NCBI GenBank assembly: GCA_011960625.1 | Contig: BLMJ01000052.1 | Coordinates: 1-57,461 of the forward strand | Source of the DNA: Lachnospiraceae bacterium | GTDB taxonomy: Bacteria; Bacillota; Clostridia; Lachnospirales; Lachnospiraceae | Direction of reading: 5' to 3' | Length of the DNA: 57,461 bases | In this document: one piece after another, positions 39,974-47,667 of the stretch | Numbering within the stretch: position 1 is the first letter of the stretch | Layout of the letters: every line of letters starts with the position of its first letter | Program-made: the position numbers and the translations under genes | The notes under the pieces: model-generated | What the model saw: the letters and a program-made list of their open reading frames with translations, nothing else | Database searches by the model: none | Told to the model about the DNA's origin: nothing

Positions 39974-40045
39974 TAATGTTATTGACAATCAATATCAATT
40001 GGAATACAATACCATTGTAAATGATATTGATTGTCAATAACATTA
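39974..40045 (+). promoter_or_regulatory. Fur-box palindrome and promoter of the feo operon
   Basis: Two perfect 24-bp inverted arms (39974-39997 and 40022-40045) are separated by 24 bp. The right arm contains TGATATTGATTGTCA, matching the 7-1-7 Fur box TGATAATnATTATCA at 13 of 14 defined positions minus one, and the left arm is its mirror. A promoter sits across them: TTGACA (39982-39987) inside the left arm, a 17-bp spacer and TACAAT (40005-40010) between the arms, with the start of transcription close to or inside the right arm. Binding of a Fur dimer to either arm would block RNA polymerase, giving iron-responsive repression. Confidence 0.85.
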
Positions 40046-40060
40046 ATTGTGAGGTAAGAT

Positions 40061-40303
40061 ATGAGTCGGGAAGAGAAAATCATAGATGTAATCACGCAGT
40101 TGAAGGAAAACGGGCATAGAATCACAGCACAGAGAAAATTATTGCTTGAAATAATTCTAGAAAATGAATATTCTTCCTGCAAAGAGATTTATTTTGCCGC
40201 AAAAGAAAAGGATCAGAAGATGGGAATGGCCACAGTCTACCGTATGGTGCAATTATTAGAGGACATGGAATTGATACATAAGGAAATGGTTGTGCGTCTG
40301 TAA
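40061..40303 (+). CDS. Fur-family winged-helix protein, DNA-binding domain only
   Basis: This 80-residue protein matches the N-terminal winged helix of Fur (NGHRITAQRKLLLEIILEN and the recognition segment GMATVYRMVQLLEDMELIHK). It stops where the dimerisation and metal-binding domain should begin (usual Fur about 140-150 residues). No remnant of that domain follows: the next 15 bp are the ribosome site of feoA. It is the first gene after the double Fur box and probably cotranscribed with feoAAB. It could be an auxiliary or competing repressor, or a decayed Fur now inactive; the clean end and good context favour a real short protein. Confidence 0.8.
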   Translation: MSREEKIIDVITQLKENGHRITAQRKLLLEIILENEYSSCKEIYFAAKEKDQKMGMATVYRMVQLLEDMELIHKEMVVRL

Positions 40304-40317
40304 AGGAGGGATTTGAA

Positions 40318-40527
40318 ATGCCGTTGACGATGCTGAATTTTGGCGAGGATGCCGCAATTAAACGGATTGGTGGTAAGGGAGAAGCGAGACGTTTTCTAGA
40401 GAATCTAGGCTTTACCGTTGGGGAAACGGTGAAGCTTGTATCGAGTAACTGCGGAAATGTTATTGTTCAGGTGAAAGATTCCAGAGTTGCAGTGAGTAAG
40501 GGGATTGCCAATAAGATTATGGTTTAG
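40318..40527 (+). CDS. feoA: FeoA-domain protein 1
   Basis: This 69-residue SH3-like FeoA protein (LNFGEDAAIKRIGGKGEARRFLENLGFTVGETVKLVSSNCGNVIVQV) is a cytosolic helper of the FeoB ferrous-iron transporter. It follows the Fur-like gene by 14 bp with an AAAGGAGGG site. It is one of two tandem FeoA genes. Confidence 0.92.
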   Translation: MPLTMLNFGEDAAIKRIGGKGEARRFLENLGFTVGETVKLVSSNCGNVIVQVKDSRVAVSKGIANKIMV

Positions 40528-40556
40528 AGTATCTTATGTAAGGAGGAAAGCAAAAG

Positions 40557-40778
40557 ATGTTTACTTTAAAAGATGTAAAATGTGACCAGAAGGTGGTGGT
40601 TAAGAAGCTGTATGGGGAGGGGGCGACAAAAAGAAGGATTATGGACATGGGCATAACGAAGGGAACGCCGGTCCTCGTAAGACGGGTCGCGCCGCTTGGG
40701 GATCCTGTGGAGGTAACTGTCAGAGGATATGAGCTTTCGTTGAGGAAAGCGGATGCGCAAATGATAGAGGTGCAGTGA
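40557..40778 (+). CDS. feoA: FeoA-domain protein 2
   Basis: The 73-residue protein has the FeoA core KLYGEGATKRRIMDMGITKGTPVLVRRVAPLGDPVEVTV... ending YELSLRKADAQMIEV. It is the more canonical of the two FeoA copies (conserved 'LGDP(V/I)' motif). It lies 55 bp upstream of feoB and is preceded by AAGGAGG. Tandem FeoA proteins are common in Clostridia. Confidence 0.92.
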   Translation: MFTLKDVKCDQKVVVKKLYGEGATKRRIMDMGITKGTPVLVRRVAPLGDPVEVTVRGYELSLRKADAQMIEVQ

Positions 40779-40833
40779 GGCGGTTAGCCGAGAGGTTGAA
40801 ACGGATAAAAATTGATTAGGAGGCAGGGAAACA

Positions 40834-42990
40834 ATGGGAGTAAAAATTGCTCTTGCAGGAAATCCAAACAGTGGAAAGACGACACTATTTAATGCGCTCA
40901 CGGGTTCAAATCAGTTTGTCGGAAACTGGCCGGGAGTTACGGTTGAGAAAAAAGAAGGAAGCTTGAAGGATAATAAAGAGGTTACGGTCATAGATCTTCC
41001 GGGTATCTATTCCTTATCCCCTTATACATTAGAGGAAGTGGTTGCCAGAAATTATCTGACGGAAGAACGGCCGGATGTTATCTTAAATATTGTAGATGGA
41101 ACGAATCTGGAGAGAAACCTTTATCTGAGTACGCAGCTATTGGAACTGGGGATACCGGTTGTGATGGCAATTAACATGATGGATGTGGTACAAAAAAATG
41201 GGGACCAGCTTCATATACAGCAGTTGGCTGAAAGCTTAGGCTGCGAGGTTGTCACTATCTCTGCACTGAAAGGGGAAGGTATTAAGGAAGCAGCCGAGAG
41301 GGCTGTGACAGCGGCTCAAAACAAAAGGGCGTCGGCTTCGGTGTGCAGATTTGCTTCGGAAGTGGAAGGGTATCTTGAGGATATCATGCTGCTGCTGACG
41401 GAAATACCCGAAGAGCAGAAAAGATTCTATGCTGTAAAACTATTTGAAAGAGATGCTAAGGTTAAAGAGCAGATGGATTGGCTGCCTGACGTGTCGGATA
41501 TTATTGTCAAAGCAGAGGAGAAGCTAGATGATGATGCAGAAAGTATCATTACCAATGAGCGTTATCAGTATATTGCATCAGTGGCAGCCAAATGCTTAAA
41601 AAAGGCAAATCGAGAGAAGTTGACAATCTCTGATAAGATTGATAGAATCGTTACAAACCGGTGGTTTGCCCTGCCTTTCTTTGCGGCTGTAATGTGGCTT
41701 GTATACTATGTGTCCGTCACAACGGTGGGAAGTATTGCTACTGATTGGACGAATGATGTGCTGTTTGGCGAAATCATTCCACCTGCTGTTGAGAAGCTGC
41801 TTGTAAGCATCAACTGTGCAGAATGGCTTCAGGGGTTAATCCTGGAGGGCATTGTGGCAGGTGTCGGGGCGGTGTTAGGCTTCGTGCCCCAGATGTTGGT
41901 ATTGTTTATCTTCCTTGCATTCTTGGAGGCATGCGGCTATATGGCGCGGATTGCGTTTATTATGGATAGAATTTTCCGCAAGTTTGGGCTATCCGGTAAA
42001 TCCTTTATTCCCATGCTGATTGGTACAGGATGCGCGGTTCCGGGAATCATGGCGTCCCGTACAATTGAAAATGACCGTGACCGGAAAATGACAATCATAA
42101 CAACAACCTTTATTCCATGCGGCGCAAAACTGCCGATCATTGCATTGATTGCAGGGGCGTTGTTTGGCGGGGCGTCTTGGGTGGCTCCCAGCGCTTATTT
42201 TGTAGGAATCGCAGCGATTATCAGTTCTGGAATCATTCTTAAAAAGACGAGGAGGTTCGCCGGGGATCCGGCTCCCTTCGTTATGGAGCTTCCGGCTTAC
42301 CATATGCCTACTCTGGGAAACGTACTTAGAAGCATGTGGGAACGTGGTTGGTCCTTTATTAAGAAAGCGGGTACAGTCATTCTTCTGTCAACTATATTTA
42401 TCTGGTTTACATCAAGCTTTGGGATTGTAGATGGACGGTTCGGAATGGTGGCAGATTTAAGCGATGGATTCCTGGCGGGAATTGGCAGAATGTTTGCATG
42501 GATTTTTATTCCTCTTGGATGGGGAGACTGGCAGGCGGCGGTTGCGACGGTTACAGGGCTTGTGGCAAAGGAAAATGTGGTCGGGACTTTCGGTATTCTT
42601 TTTGGTTTTGCTGAAGTTGCGGAAGATGGAAGCGAAATCTGGGGGACGCTGGCAGCAAGTATGACTGGTCTTGGGGCATATTCATTTTTGGTGTTCAACC
42701 TTCTGTGCGCGCCGTGTTTTGCGGCGATCGGCGCAATTAAGCGAGAGATGAATAATGGAAAATGGACTTGGTTTGCAATTGCATATCAATGTACCTTTGC
42801 CTATGCTGTGTCCTTGTGTATTTATCAGTTCGGAACATGGTTCTCTGGCGGCGGCTTTGGAGTGGGAACGATAGGGGCGGTTCTGACGCTGATTGGCTTT
42901 TTGTATCTTTTGCTGCGGCCGCAAAAGGAATCAGTATCTTTAATTAAGGAAAGTGGGGAAAACGTATGTCAGTGGCGGCAAGCAGTATAG
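40834..42990 (+). CDS. feoB: Ferrous iron transporter FeoB
   Basis: The 718-residue protein combines an N-terminal G domain (G1 GNPNSGKTT at residues 9-17, G3 DLPGIYSL, G4 NMMD), a helical GDI-like region (about 165-265) and the membrane domain with two Gate repeats and the FeoB_C segment. Conserved membrane motifs include GCAVPGIMASRTI and LPIIAL following PCGAKL, with the Cys in the predicted iron path. It imports Fe2+ under anaerobic conditions. The final 25 bp overlap the start of the small Cys-rich gene. Confidence 0.97.
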   Translation: MGVKIALAGNPNSGKTTLFNALTGSNQFVGNWPGVTVEKKEGSLKDNKEVTVIDLPGIYSLSPYTLEEVVARNYLTEERPDVILNIVDGTNLERNLYLSTQLLELGIPVVMAINMMDVVQKNGDQLHIQQLAESLGCEVVTISALKGEGIKEAAERAVTAAQNKRASASVCRFASEVEGYLEDIMLLLTEIPEEQKRFYAVKLFERDAKVKEQMDWLPDVSDIIVKAEEKLDDDAESIITNERYQYIASVAAKCLKKANREKLTISDKIDRIVTNRWFALPFFAAVMWLVYYVSVTTVGSIATDWTNDVLFGEIIPPAVEKLLVSINCAEWLQGLILEGIVAGVGAVLGFVPQMLVLFIFLAFLEACGYMARIAFIMDRIFRKFGLSGKSFIPMLIGTGCAVPGIMASRTIENDRDRKMTIITTTFIPCGAKLPIIALIAGALFGGASWVAPSAYFVGIAAIISSGIILKKTRRFAGDPAPFVMELPAYHMPTLGNVLRSMWERGWSFIKKAGTVILLSTIFIWFTSSFGIVDGRFGMVADLSDGFLAGIGRMFAWIFIPLGWGDWQAAVATVTGLVAKENVVGTFGILFGFAEVAEDGSEIWGTLAASMTGLGAYSFLVFNLLCAPCFAAIGAIKREMNNGKWTWFAIAYQCTFAYAVSLCIYQFGTWFSGGGFGVGTIGAVLTLIGFLYLLLRPQKESVSLIKESGENVCQWRQAV

Positions 42991-43145
42991 TTTCTACGGC
43001 AGCCGTGGGAGTGATTGTCCTTGGCGTTGTAGTGCTGGCTGTTAGGAGTATTTGGAAAAAGAAGAAGGCGGGAGGCGGATGAAGCTGCGGCTGTAGTGGC
43101 TGCAGTGCGGCATGCCCGGGTAAAAATCTGGAAATAGACAGATAG
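42966..43145 (+). CDS. FeoB-associated Cys-rich membrane peptide, in-frame TGA
   Basis: Starting inside feoB, the frame encodes a 38-residue peptide: one membrane helix (residues about 8-26, VGVIVLGVVVLAVR) and KKKKAGGG, then TGA at 43080-43082. In the same frame the next 20 codons give SCGCSGCSAACPG plus a short tail, ending in TAG at 43143. The whole (59 positions) has the size, helix, basic stretch and terminal Cys cluster of the FeoB-associated Cys-rich membrane protein family. The TGA thus removes exactly the Cys-rich tail. It may be a nonsense mutation, a Cys-to-stop change, a sequencing error, or a selenocysteine codon; without readthrough only the membrane stub is made. Confidence 0.7.
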
Positions 43146-43153
43146 TAAATGAA

Positions 43154-43182
43154 TTGACTTTTCATATTGGAAATACTATAAT
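43154..43182 (+). promoter_or_regulatory. Promoter of the M24 peptidase gene
   Basis: TTGACT (43154-43159), a 17-bp spacer and a perfect TATAAT (43177-43182). The transcript would carry a leader of about 120 nt. Confidence 0.75.
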
Positions 43183-43208
43183 GAAACTGTCAGAATCAGC
43201 GGCGTAAT

Positions 43209-43230
43209 ACTGTCGGTTCGGACAGTTTTT
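43209..43230 (+). terminator. Short hairpin with T tract in the M24 leader
   Basis: ACTGTC (43209-43214) pairs with GACAGT (43221-43226), followed by TTTTT. A second ACTGTC copy at 43186-43191 can pair with the same GACAGT, so two folds compete. It may end the feo transcript or attenuate the M24 gene, since it lies just past the promoter. Confidence 0.5.
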
Positions 43231-43309
43231 AAGTATATAATCAGGTGTCGTGGGAACCTGTTATATAGGACATTATTAAATCAAAATCAACGAAAGGTTG
43301 GGGAAAACA

Positions 43310-44395
43310 ATGGACCAGAATAAGGTGGCAAGAGTTTTAAAATCAATGGAAGAACATGAGATCCCTCAGATGATCGTATCAGACCCGGTTGCAATCTTCT
43401 ATCTTACGGGCAAATGGATTGCGCCAGGTGAAAGACTTCTGGCATTATATCTGAATGTCAATGGCAGTCATAAGCTGGTGATTAACAAATTATTCCCGCA
43501 GGAGAAAGACTTGGGAGTAGAGCTGGTATGGTATGATGATATCGAGGATGGTGTGGAGATCTTAAGCAGATTCGTGGAGAAGGACAAGGTGATGGGAATT
43601 GACAAGACATGGCCTGCAAGATTCCTTCTGCGTCTGCAGGAATTAGGCGGAGGAAGTAAGTTCGTCAATGGTTCTCCAATTATTGATTATATCCGTATGG
43701 TGAAGGATGAGAAAGAGAAAGAACTGATGCGCGAATCCTCAAGGCTTAACGATATCGCTATGGAGAAGTTGATTCCTTGGGTATCCAAAGGACTGACGGA
43801 GAAAGAGCTCAATGCTAAGATTCGTGAGATTTACAAAGAACTTGGGTGCGAGGATGTATCTTTTGATCCAATCACAGCATATGCAAAGGGGGCGGCAGAT
43901 CCGCATCATGTGACGGATGATTCCAAGGGAAAACGGGGAGACTGTGTGATTCTTGATATCGGTGCGTTCAAGGATAACTATGCATCCGACATGACGAGAA
44001 CAGTATTTATCGGGGAAGTGTCTGACCGGGCAAAAGAGATCTATGATATTGTTGTAGAGGCCAACAGACGGGGAATTGAGGCGGCAAAACCAGGCAACAG
44101 AATGTGTGATGTAGATCTTGCGGCAAGGAATTATATTGAGGAGAAGGGATACGGAGAGTATTTCACACACAGGACCGGACACTCTATTGGACTTGAGGAT
44201 CATGAGTTTGGTGATGTGTCTTCTGTCAATGAGGATATTATTCAGGTAGGTCAGTGCTTCTCTGTGGAGCCGGGAATCTATCTTGCAGATGAGGGAATCG
44301 GTGTTCGTATTGAAGATCTCGTAATTATTACAGAGGATGGATGCGAGGTGCTAAATCACTACACCAAGGATCTGATCGTAGTGCCAGAGGAGTAG
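43310..44395 (+). CDS. M24-family aminopeptidase (Xaa-Pro peptidase type)
   Basis: This 361-residue protein has a creatinase-like N-terminal domain (about 1-130) and a pita-bread M24 catalytic domain. The five metal ligands are recognisable: Asp in LDIGAFKDNYASDMTRT (two Asp), His in HRTGHSIGLEDHE, Glu in SVEPGIYL and Glu in VRIEDLVII. This fits proline-specific aminopeptidase (PepQ/YpdF-like), which trims Xaa-Pro peptides in the cytosol. ATG 43310 with an upstream AAAGGTTGGGG is preferred over TTG 43298. The gene is monocistronic. Confidence 0.93.
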   Translation: MDQNKVARVLKSMEEHEIPQMIVSDPVAIFYLTGKWIAPGERLLALYLNVNGSHKLVINKLFPQEKDLGVELVWYDDIEDGVEILSRFVEKDKVMGIDKTWPARFLLRLQELGGGSKFVNGSPIIDYIRMVKDEKEKELMRESSRLNDIAMEKLIPWVSKGLTEKELNAKIREIYKELGCEDVSFDPITAYAKGAADPHHVTDDSKGKRGDCVILDIGAFKDNYASDMTRTVFIGEVSDRAKEIYDIVVEANRRGIEAAKPGNRMCDVDLAARNYIEEKGYGEYFTHRTGHSIGLEDHEFGDVSSVNEDIIQVGQCFSVEPGIYLADEGIGVRIEDLVIITEDGCEVLNHYTKDLIVVPEE

Positions 44396-44405
44396 GCAAA
44401 AAAGG

Positions 44406-44441
44406 ATGCAGGCAGGATAAGAGGATATATCCTGCCTGCAT
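44406..44441. terminator. Strong hairpin after the M24 gene
   Basis: A perfect 13-bp stem (44406-44418 with 44429-44441) with a 10-nt loop. On the + strand there is no T tract after it, but seven A precede it, so the pattern is a canonical terminator for the minus strand. It may still stabilise or end the + transcript. Confidence 0.55.
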
Positions 44442-44510
44442 ATGCATGTGGAAATAAGGCGGTAAGTCGAATTATGTCGAAGGATTACGGAAGTTTTTTG
44501 TGGCAAAGCC

Positions 44511-44540
44511 TTGTATTTTAGAAAGAATATCTGGTAGAAT
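44511..44540 (+). promoter_or_regulatory. Promoter and 235-nt leader of the small gene at 44783
   Basis: TTGTAT (44511-44516), 18 bp, TAGAAT (44535-44540). The stretch 44546-44782 is untranslated and holds a perfect 6-bp triloop hairpin (44646-44660, TGTCCG/CGGACA). It is similar in sequence and setting to the hairpin in the M24 leader. Nothing else was recognised there. Confidence 0.5.
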
Positions 44541-44782
44541 GTATTCGTGAGGATTTCAGTTGAGTGTTTTACCAATCGTTATAGTTACAGTTTATTAGGA
44601 ACTGAGTATAGTTCCTTTGGCTGTCTGTAAGTTTCAAAGATAATCTGTCCGTTTCGGACAACATTTTCAAGTGTAATTATTAATTTCGTCGGTGTCCCGC
44701 CTTCGTGGTGAAGACGGTCGTATTGCTGCACCTCTTTGGCAGGGAAGACTGACAGAATGTCTTTCAGAATAGGAGTGATACG

Positions 44783-45040
44783 ATGAATCGTGGAAAGATG
44801 GAGAACGAGTATGTAGGGTTGATGGTGAATATGTATGAGAAGTCGAATGAAGAACTCTGTGCGATTGCGGAAAGCGGACGCATTGACGATATCATGACAG
44901 GATATCTTGTGTTGATATTACATAAAGTAGGAGTCGCGATGGAGAAAGTGAATGAGATAGACTATTGTTCGATTTTTCGGAAAATTGACGTCAGAGAAGC
45001 ACAGATGTTAGGACGATTATATGGAAGGAAGATAGCATAG
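44783..45040 (+). CDS. Small protein of unknown function
   Basis: I do not recognise this 85-residue protein. It is soluble, probably all-helical (VGLMVNMYEKSNEELCAIAESGRIDDIMTGYLVLILHKVGVAMEKV) and ends with a basic tail. It has no signal peptide or metal motif. A GGAGTGAT site lies before the ATG. The unusually long leader upstream suggests regulated expression. It stands alone between the M24 peptidase and the HD-domain gene. Confidence 0.7.
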   Translation: MNRGKMENEYVGLMVNMYEKSNEELCAIAESGRIDDIMTGYLVLILHKVGVAMEKVNEIDYCSIFRKIDVREAQMLGRLYGRKIA

Positions 45041-45084
45041 GTATAGATCGTGATAAAGATAACATAAAGAACTGATTTTATAGC

Positions 45085-45113
45085 TTGACCTTTGGTTATA
45101 AAGAGATTATAAT
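45085..45113 (+). promoter_or_regulatory. Promoter of the HD-domain gene
   Basis: TTGACC (45085-45090), a 17-bp spacer and a perfect TATAAT (45108-45113), followed by a GAAGGAGGAG ribosome site before 45182. Confidence 0.8.
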
Positions 45114-45181
45114 TTTGAACGAAAGACTTGCAAACTATGGATACATACAGATAAAAACAATTTTATGAAGGAGGAGCTGCG

Positions 45182-45745
45182 ATGAACAGAGAACAGGCAC
45201 ATGATATCTTGATGAGATACATGAAGGGGGAGAACTATATTACACATTCCTATGCTGTGGAGGCCATTATGAAGGGACTTGCGAAACGCCTTGCACCAGA
45301 GGAGGTTGAATATTGGGGAATCGTTGGATTACTTCATGATCTGGATGAGGAGCAGTGTGACTGGCAGCATGATATGGGAGTACATGGCCCTACCTCTGTA
45401 GAGATTCTGAAGAAAGAAGGGATTGAGGACAAGGTATTGTTCGATGCAATCTGTGCACACAATCCGAAGTGCGGCGTGAAGGCAAAGACAACCTTGCAGT
45501 ATGCAATCCTTGCAGCAGACCCCATGAGTGGATTTGTGAAAGCGGTCGCACAGATCTATCCAGATAAGAAGATTGCTAGTGTCAAGCATAAGTCCGTTAT
45601 GAAGCGATTCAATGAATTACGTTTTGCGGCAGGCGCCAATCGGGATTACATGGAGTCCATTGAGTTTACAGGGCTAAGCTTGGATGATCTGATTGATGTA
45701 GCGCTCGAGGAGATGGGTGCAATTGCAGAGGTATTGGGATTATAG
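45182..45745 (+). CDS. HD-domain metal-dependent phosphohydrolase
   Basis: The 187-residue protein has the HD superfamily metal-binding residues: His in ITHSYAVEAIM, the HD pair in GLLHDLDEEQ (about residue 57), His in ICAHNPKCG and Asp in AILAADPMSGF. Related proteins act on nucleotides or phosphate esters; this single-domain type (HDIG-like) has no settled substrate. It is transcribed alone from its own promoter. There is no signal or membrane segment. Confidence 0.85.
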   Translation: MNREQAHDILMRYMKGENYITHSYAVEAIMKGLAKRLAPEEVEYWGIVGLLHDLDEEQCDWQHDMGVHGPTSVEILKKEGIEDKVLFDAICAHNPKCGVKAKTTLQYAILAADPMSGFVKAVAQIYPDKKIASVKHKSVMKRFNELRFAAGANRDYMESIEFTGLSLDDLIDVALEEMGAIAEVLGL

Positions 45746-45854
45746 GAAAGTACTGCATATAAAAAGTACTATATATAATAGGAAGTAATCGATATCTTGT
45801 GTGGAATGGCAGACAGACCGGATCTAAAGTTCCAAAAGCCTTTGCGAAAATGTA

Positions 45855-45884
45855 TTGACAAATGTTGTAGGGGGGGGGTATTCT
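45855..45884 (+). promoter_or_regulatory. Promoter with nine-G spacer upstream of the cps operon
   Basis: A consensus TTGACA (45855-45860) and a -10-like TATTCT (45879-45884) are 18 bp apart, and the last nine spacer bases are all G (45870-45878). This promoter would give a leader of about 255 nt to cpsB. A change in G-tract length would alter the spacing directly. The -10 match is only moderate (4 of 6). Confidence 0.55.
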
Positions 45885-46081
45885 AGACTAGTGTATTGGC
45901 ACTATGATATGCCATCGAATGGAGATAGAGTAGATTTTATCCAAATATCAATGTGCTGATACACAGGTGTGCTGGCTGCATGATTTACCGTCAGTATACC
46001 GGATATACAACAGATTGGAAATTGTTGATTTAAAATCAAAAAAATGGCAGGGTTCAAGGTATCTGCATTAGCGCAAACCGG

Positions 46082-46110
46082 TTGACAAAACCACATGGAC
46101 AAGGTATTAT
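46082..46110 (+). promoter_or_regulatory. Proximal promoter of the cps operon
   Basis: TTGACA (46082-46087), 17 bp, TATTAT (46105-46110), 37 bp upstream of cpsB. The 402-bp gap 45746-46147 otherwise holds a 5-bp GTATA/TATAC hairpin (45994-46008) and the distal promoter; no gene was seen. Confidence 0.75.
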
Positions 46111-46147
46111 TAAATACAGGCCATGTGAACAAGAAAGGTGTGAAGAT

Positions 46148-46885
46148 ATGGAAGGCTATATTGACATGCACTGTCATATATTGCCGGGAGTGGACGACGG
46201 CGCGAAAGATATCGACGAGACGAAACAAATGTTAAGAATCGCATATGAGGAAGGGATACGCTGTATTATTGCTACTCCACATCATCACCCAAGGCGTGGC
46301 AAAGAGAATCCGAAAGTATTACGAAGACAGGCAAAGCTTTTGAGAGAAGCGGCCCATGAGATTGATGAACATTTCCGCATTTATCTGGGTACAGAGATTT
46401 TCTTTGGTCAGGATGTAGTGGATAAGCTGCAAGATAAGCGCATTTTGACCATGAATGGAAGAGATTATGTGCTTGTGGAGTTTTCTCCTTCTGATACTTA
46501 TGCTTATATACGGCAGAGCCTTCAGCAACTACAGCTTAGCGGCTATGAAGTGATTCTTGCCCATGTGGAGAGATATAACTGTATTGTAAAAGAAGCTGAG
46601 CTTGCAGAGCAGTTATGGGAGATGGGGATACATTTACAGGTGAATGCAGATAGCATTACCGGCGAGAATGGAAGAGAAGTCAAGAAGTTTGTGAAGTATC
46701 TGATGGATTCTGATTTGCTTTTCTGTGTTGGGACGGATGCGCACAGCAGCAGGCACCGGGCTCCCAGGATGAAGAAAGCGGCAAGCCATGTAAGGAAAAA
46801 ATACGGTGAAGATTATATGAGGAGGATATTCTTCAGCAATGCAAAGACGATGCTGAAGAAGTTACAGAAGAATGAGTTACGATAA
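46148..46885 (+). CDS. cpsB: PHP-type tyrosine-protein phosphatase CpsB
   Basis: This 245-residue Mn-dependent PHP phosphatase dephosphorylates the CpsD tyrosine kinase. Motifs are DMHCHILPGVDDGAKD (residues about 6-21), ATPHHHPRRG, GTEIFFGQD, HVERYNC and VGTDAHSSRHRAP, covering the metal ligands. ATG 46148 follows an AAGGTGTGAAG ribosome site; a longer frame from TTG 46082 would overlap the promoter. Its end overlaps cpsC by 14 bp. It heads the CpsB-CpsC-CpsD module that controls glycan chain length and export. Confidence 0.93.
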   Translation: MEGYIDMHCHILPGVDDGAKDIDETKQMLRIAYEEGIRCIIATPHHHPRRGKENPKVLRRQAKLLREAAHEIDEHFRIYLGTEIFFGQDVVDKLQDKRILTMNGRDYVLVEFSPSDTYAYIRQSLQQLQLSGYEVILAHVERYNCIVKEAELAEQLWEMGIHLQVNADSITGENGREVKKFVKYLMDSDLLFCVGTDAHSSRHRAPRMKKAASHVRKKYGEDYMRRIFFSNAKTMLKKLQKNELR

Positions 46886-47654
46886 GATGACGAATCCGGA
46901 ATTTGATAATGACGAGATTACAATAGATCTAACAGAGTTGTTTATGGTATTGTGGTCTGAAGCTCATATCATACTGCTGTCGGGAATTTTGATGGCATTA
47001 TTGGCGTTTGTGGGGACAAAGCTCTTCATTACGCCGCTCTATACATCGACAACGCAGATGTATGTATTGACGAAGCAGGATAGCAACTCCAGTGTTACCT
47101 ATAGCGACTTGCAGACAGGTACGCAGCTCACGAAGGACTATATGGTTTTGATTAAGAGCCGGCCAGTGCTGGAGCAGGTTATTTCAGTATTGAATCTCGA
47201 TGTGGAAGTAGAAAAGCTGGCAGATATGATTAGTGTAGAGACGGAGACGGATACTCGTGTGCTGAATATCAGTGTCAGGAATGAAGACCCAAGGGTTGCA
47301 AAGAATATTGCTGATGCGGTCAGAGAAGCGGTGGGTATTCAGATTACAGAGATCATGGATGCGGAAGCGGTTAACACTGTGCAGGAAGGTAATCTTGCGA
47401 CGGCGCCCTCTTCTCCAAGTGTAATGAAGAATGTGCTCATTGGAGGTATTCTTGGACTGATTATTTCGATCGGTATTATTGTTCTGATATTTGTTTTGGA
47501 TGATACAGTAAAGACGCCAGATGACGTAGAGCAATATCTGGGACTGAACGTACTCACCTCTATTCCGTTGCAGGAAGGAACAGAGAAGGCGAAGAAGTCT
47601 AAGAAGGTAAGAGGAAAGACTGCTAAGAAGCTAATGCGCAATATGAAGAAATAG
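46872..47654 (+). CDS. cpsC: Capsule chain-length regulator CpsC (Wzz family)
   Basis: The 260-residue protein has two membrane helices (about 25-48 and 178-202) flanking an extracellular Wzz domain, with the Pro-rich stretch ATAPSSPSVMKN before the second helix. It is the adaptor that activates the CpsD kinase in Gram-positives and sets polymer length. The C-terminus is very basic (KKSKKVRGKTAKKLMRNMKK). The start at 46872 overlaps cpsB; an in-frame ATG at 46887 is an alternative. Confidence 0.92.
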   Translation: MSYDKMTNPEFDNDEITIDLTELFMVLWSEAHIILLSGILMALLAFVGTKLFITPLYTSTTQMYVLTKQDSNSSVTYSDLQTGTQLTKDYMVLIKSRPVLEQVISVLNLDVEVEKLADMISVETETDTRVLNISVRNEDPRVAKNIADAVREAVGIQITEIMDAEAVNTVQEGNLATAPSSPSVMKNVLIGGILGLIISIGIIVLIFVLDDTVKTPDDVEQYLGLNVLTSIPLQEGTEKAKKSKKVRGKTAKKLMRNMKK

Positions 47655-47667
47655 AGGAGAGAAAAAG

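Noticed and set aside
43083-43110. Canonical bacterial SECIS element after the TGA
   Set aside because: A stem forms, but the loop G lies only about 11 nt from the TGA, closer than usual for bacterial SECIS, and Cys/Gly codons alone can generate such pairing. Selenocysteine is kept only as one option.
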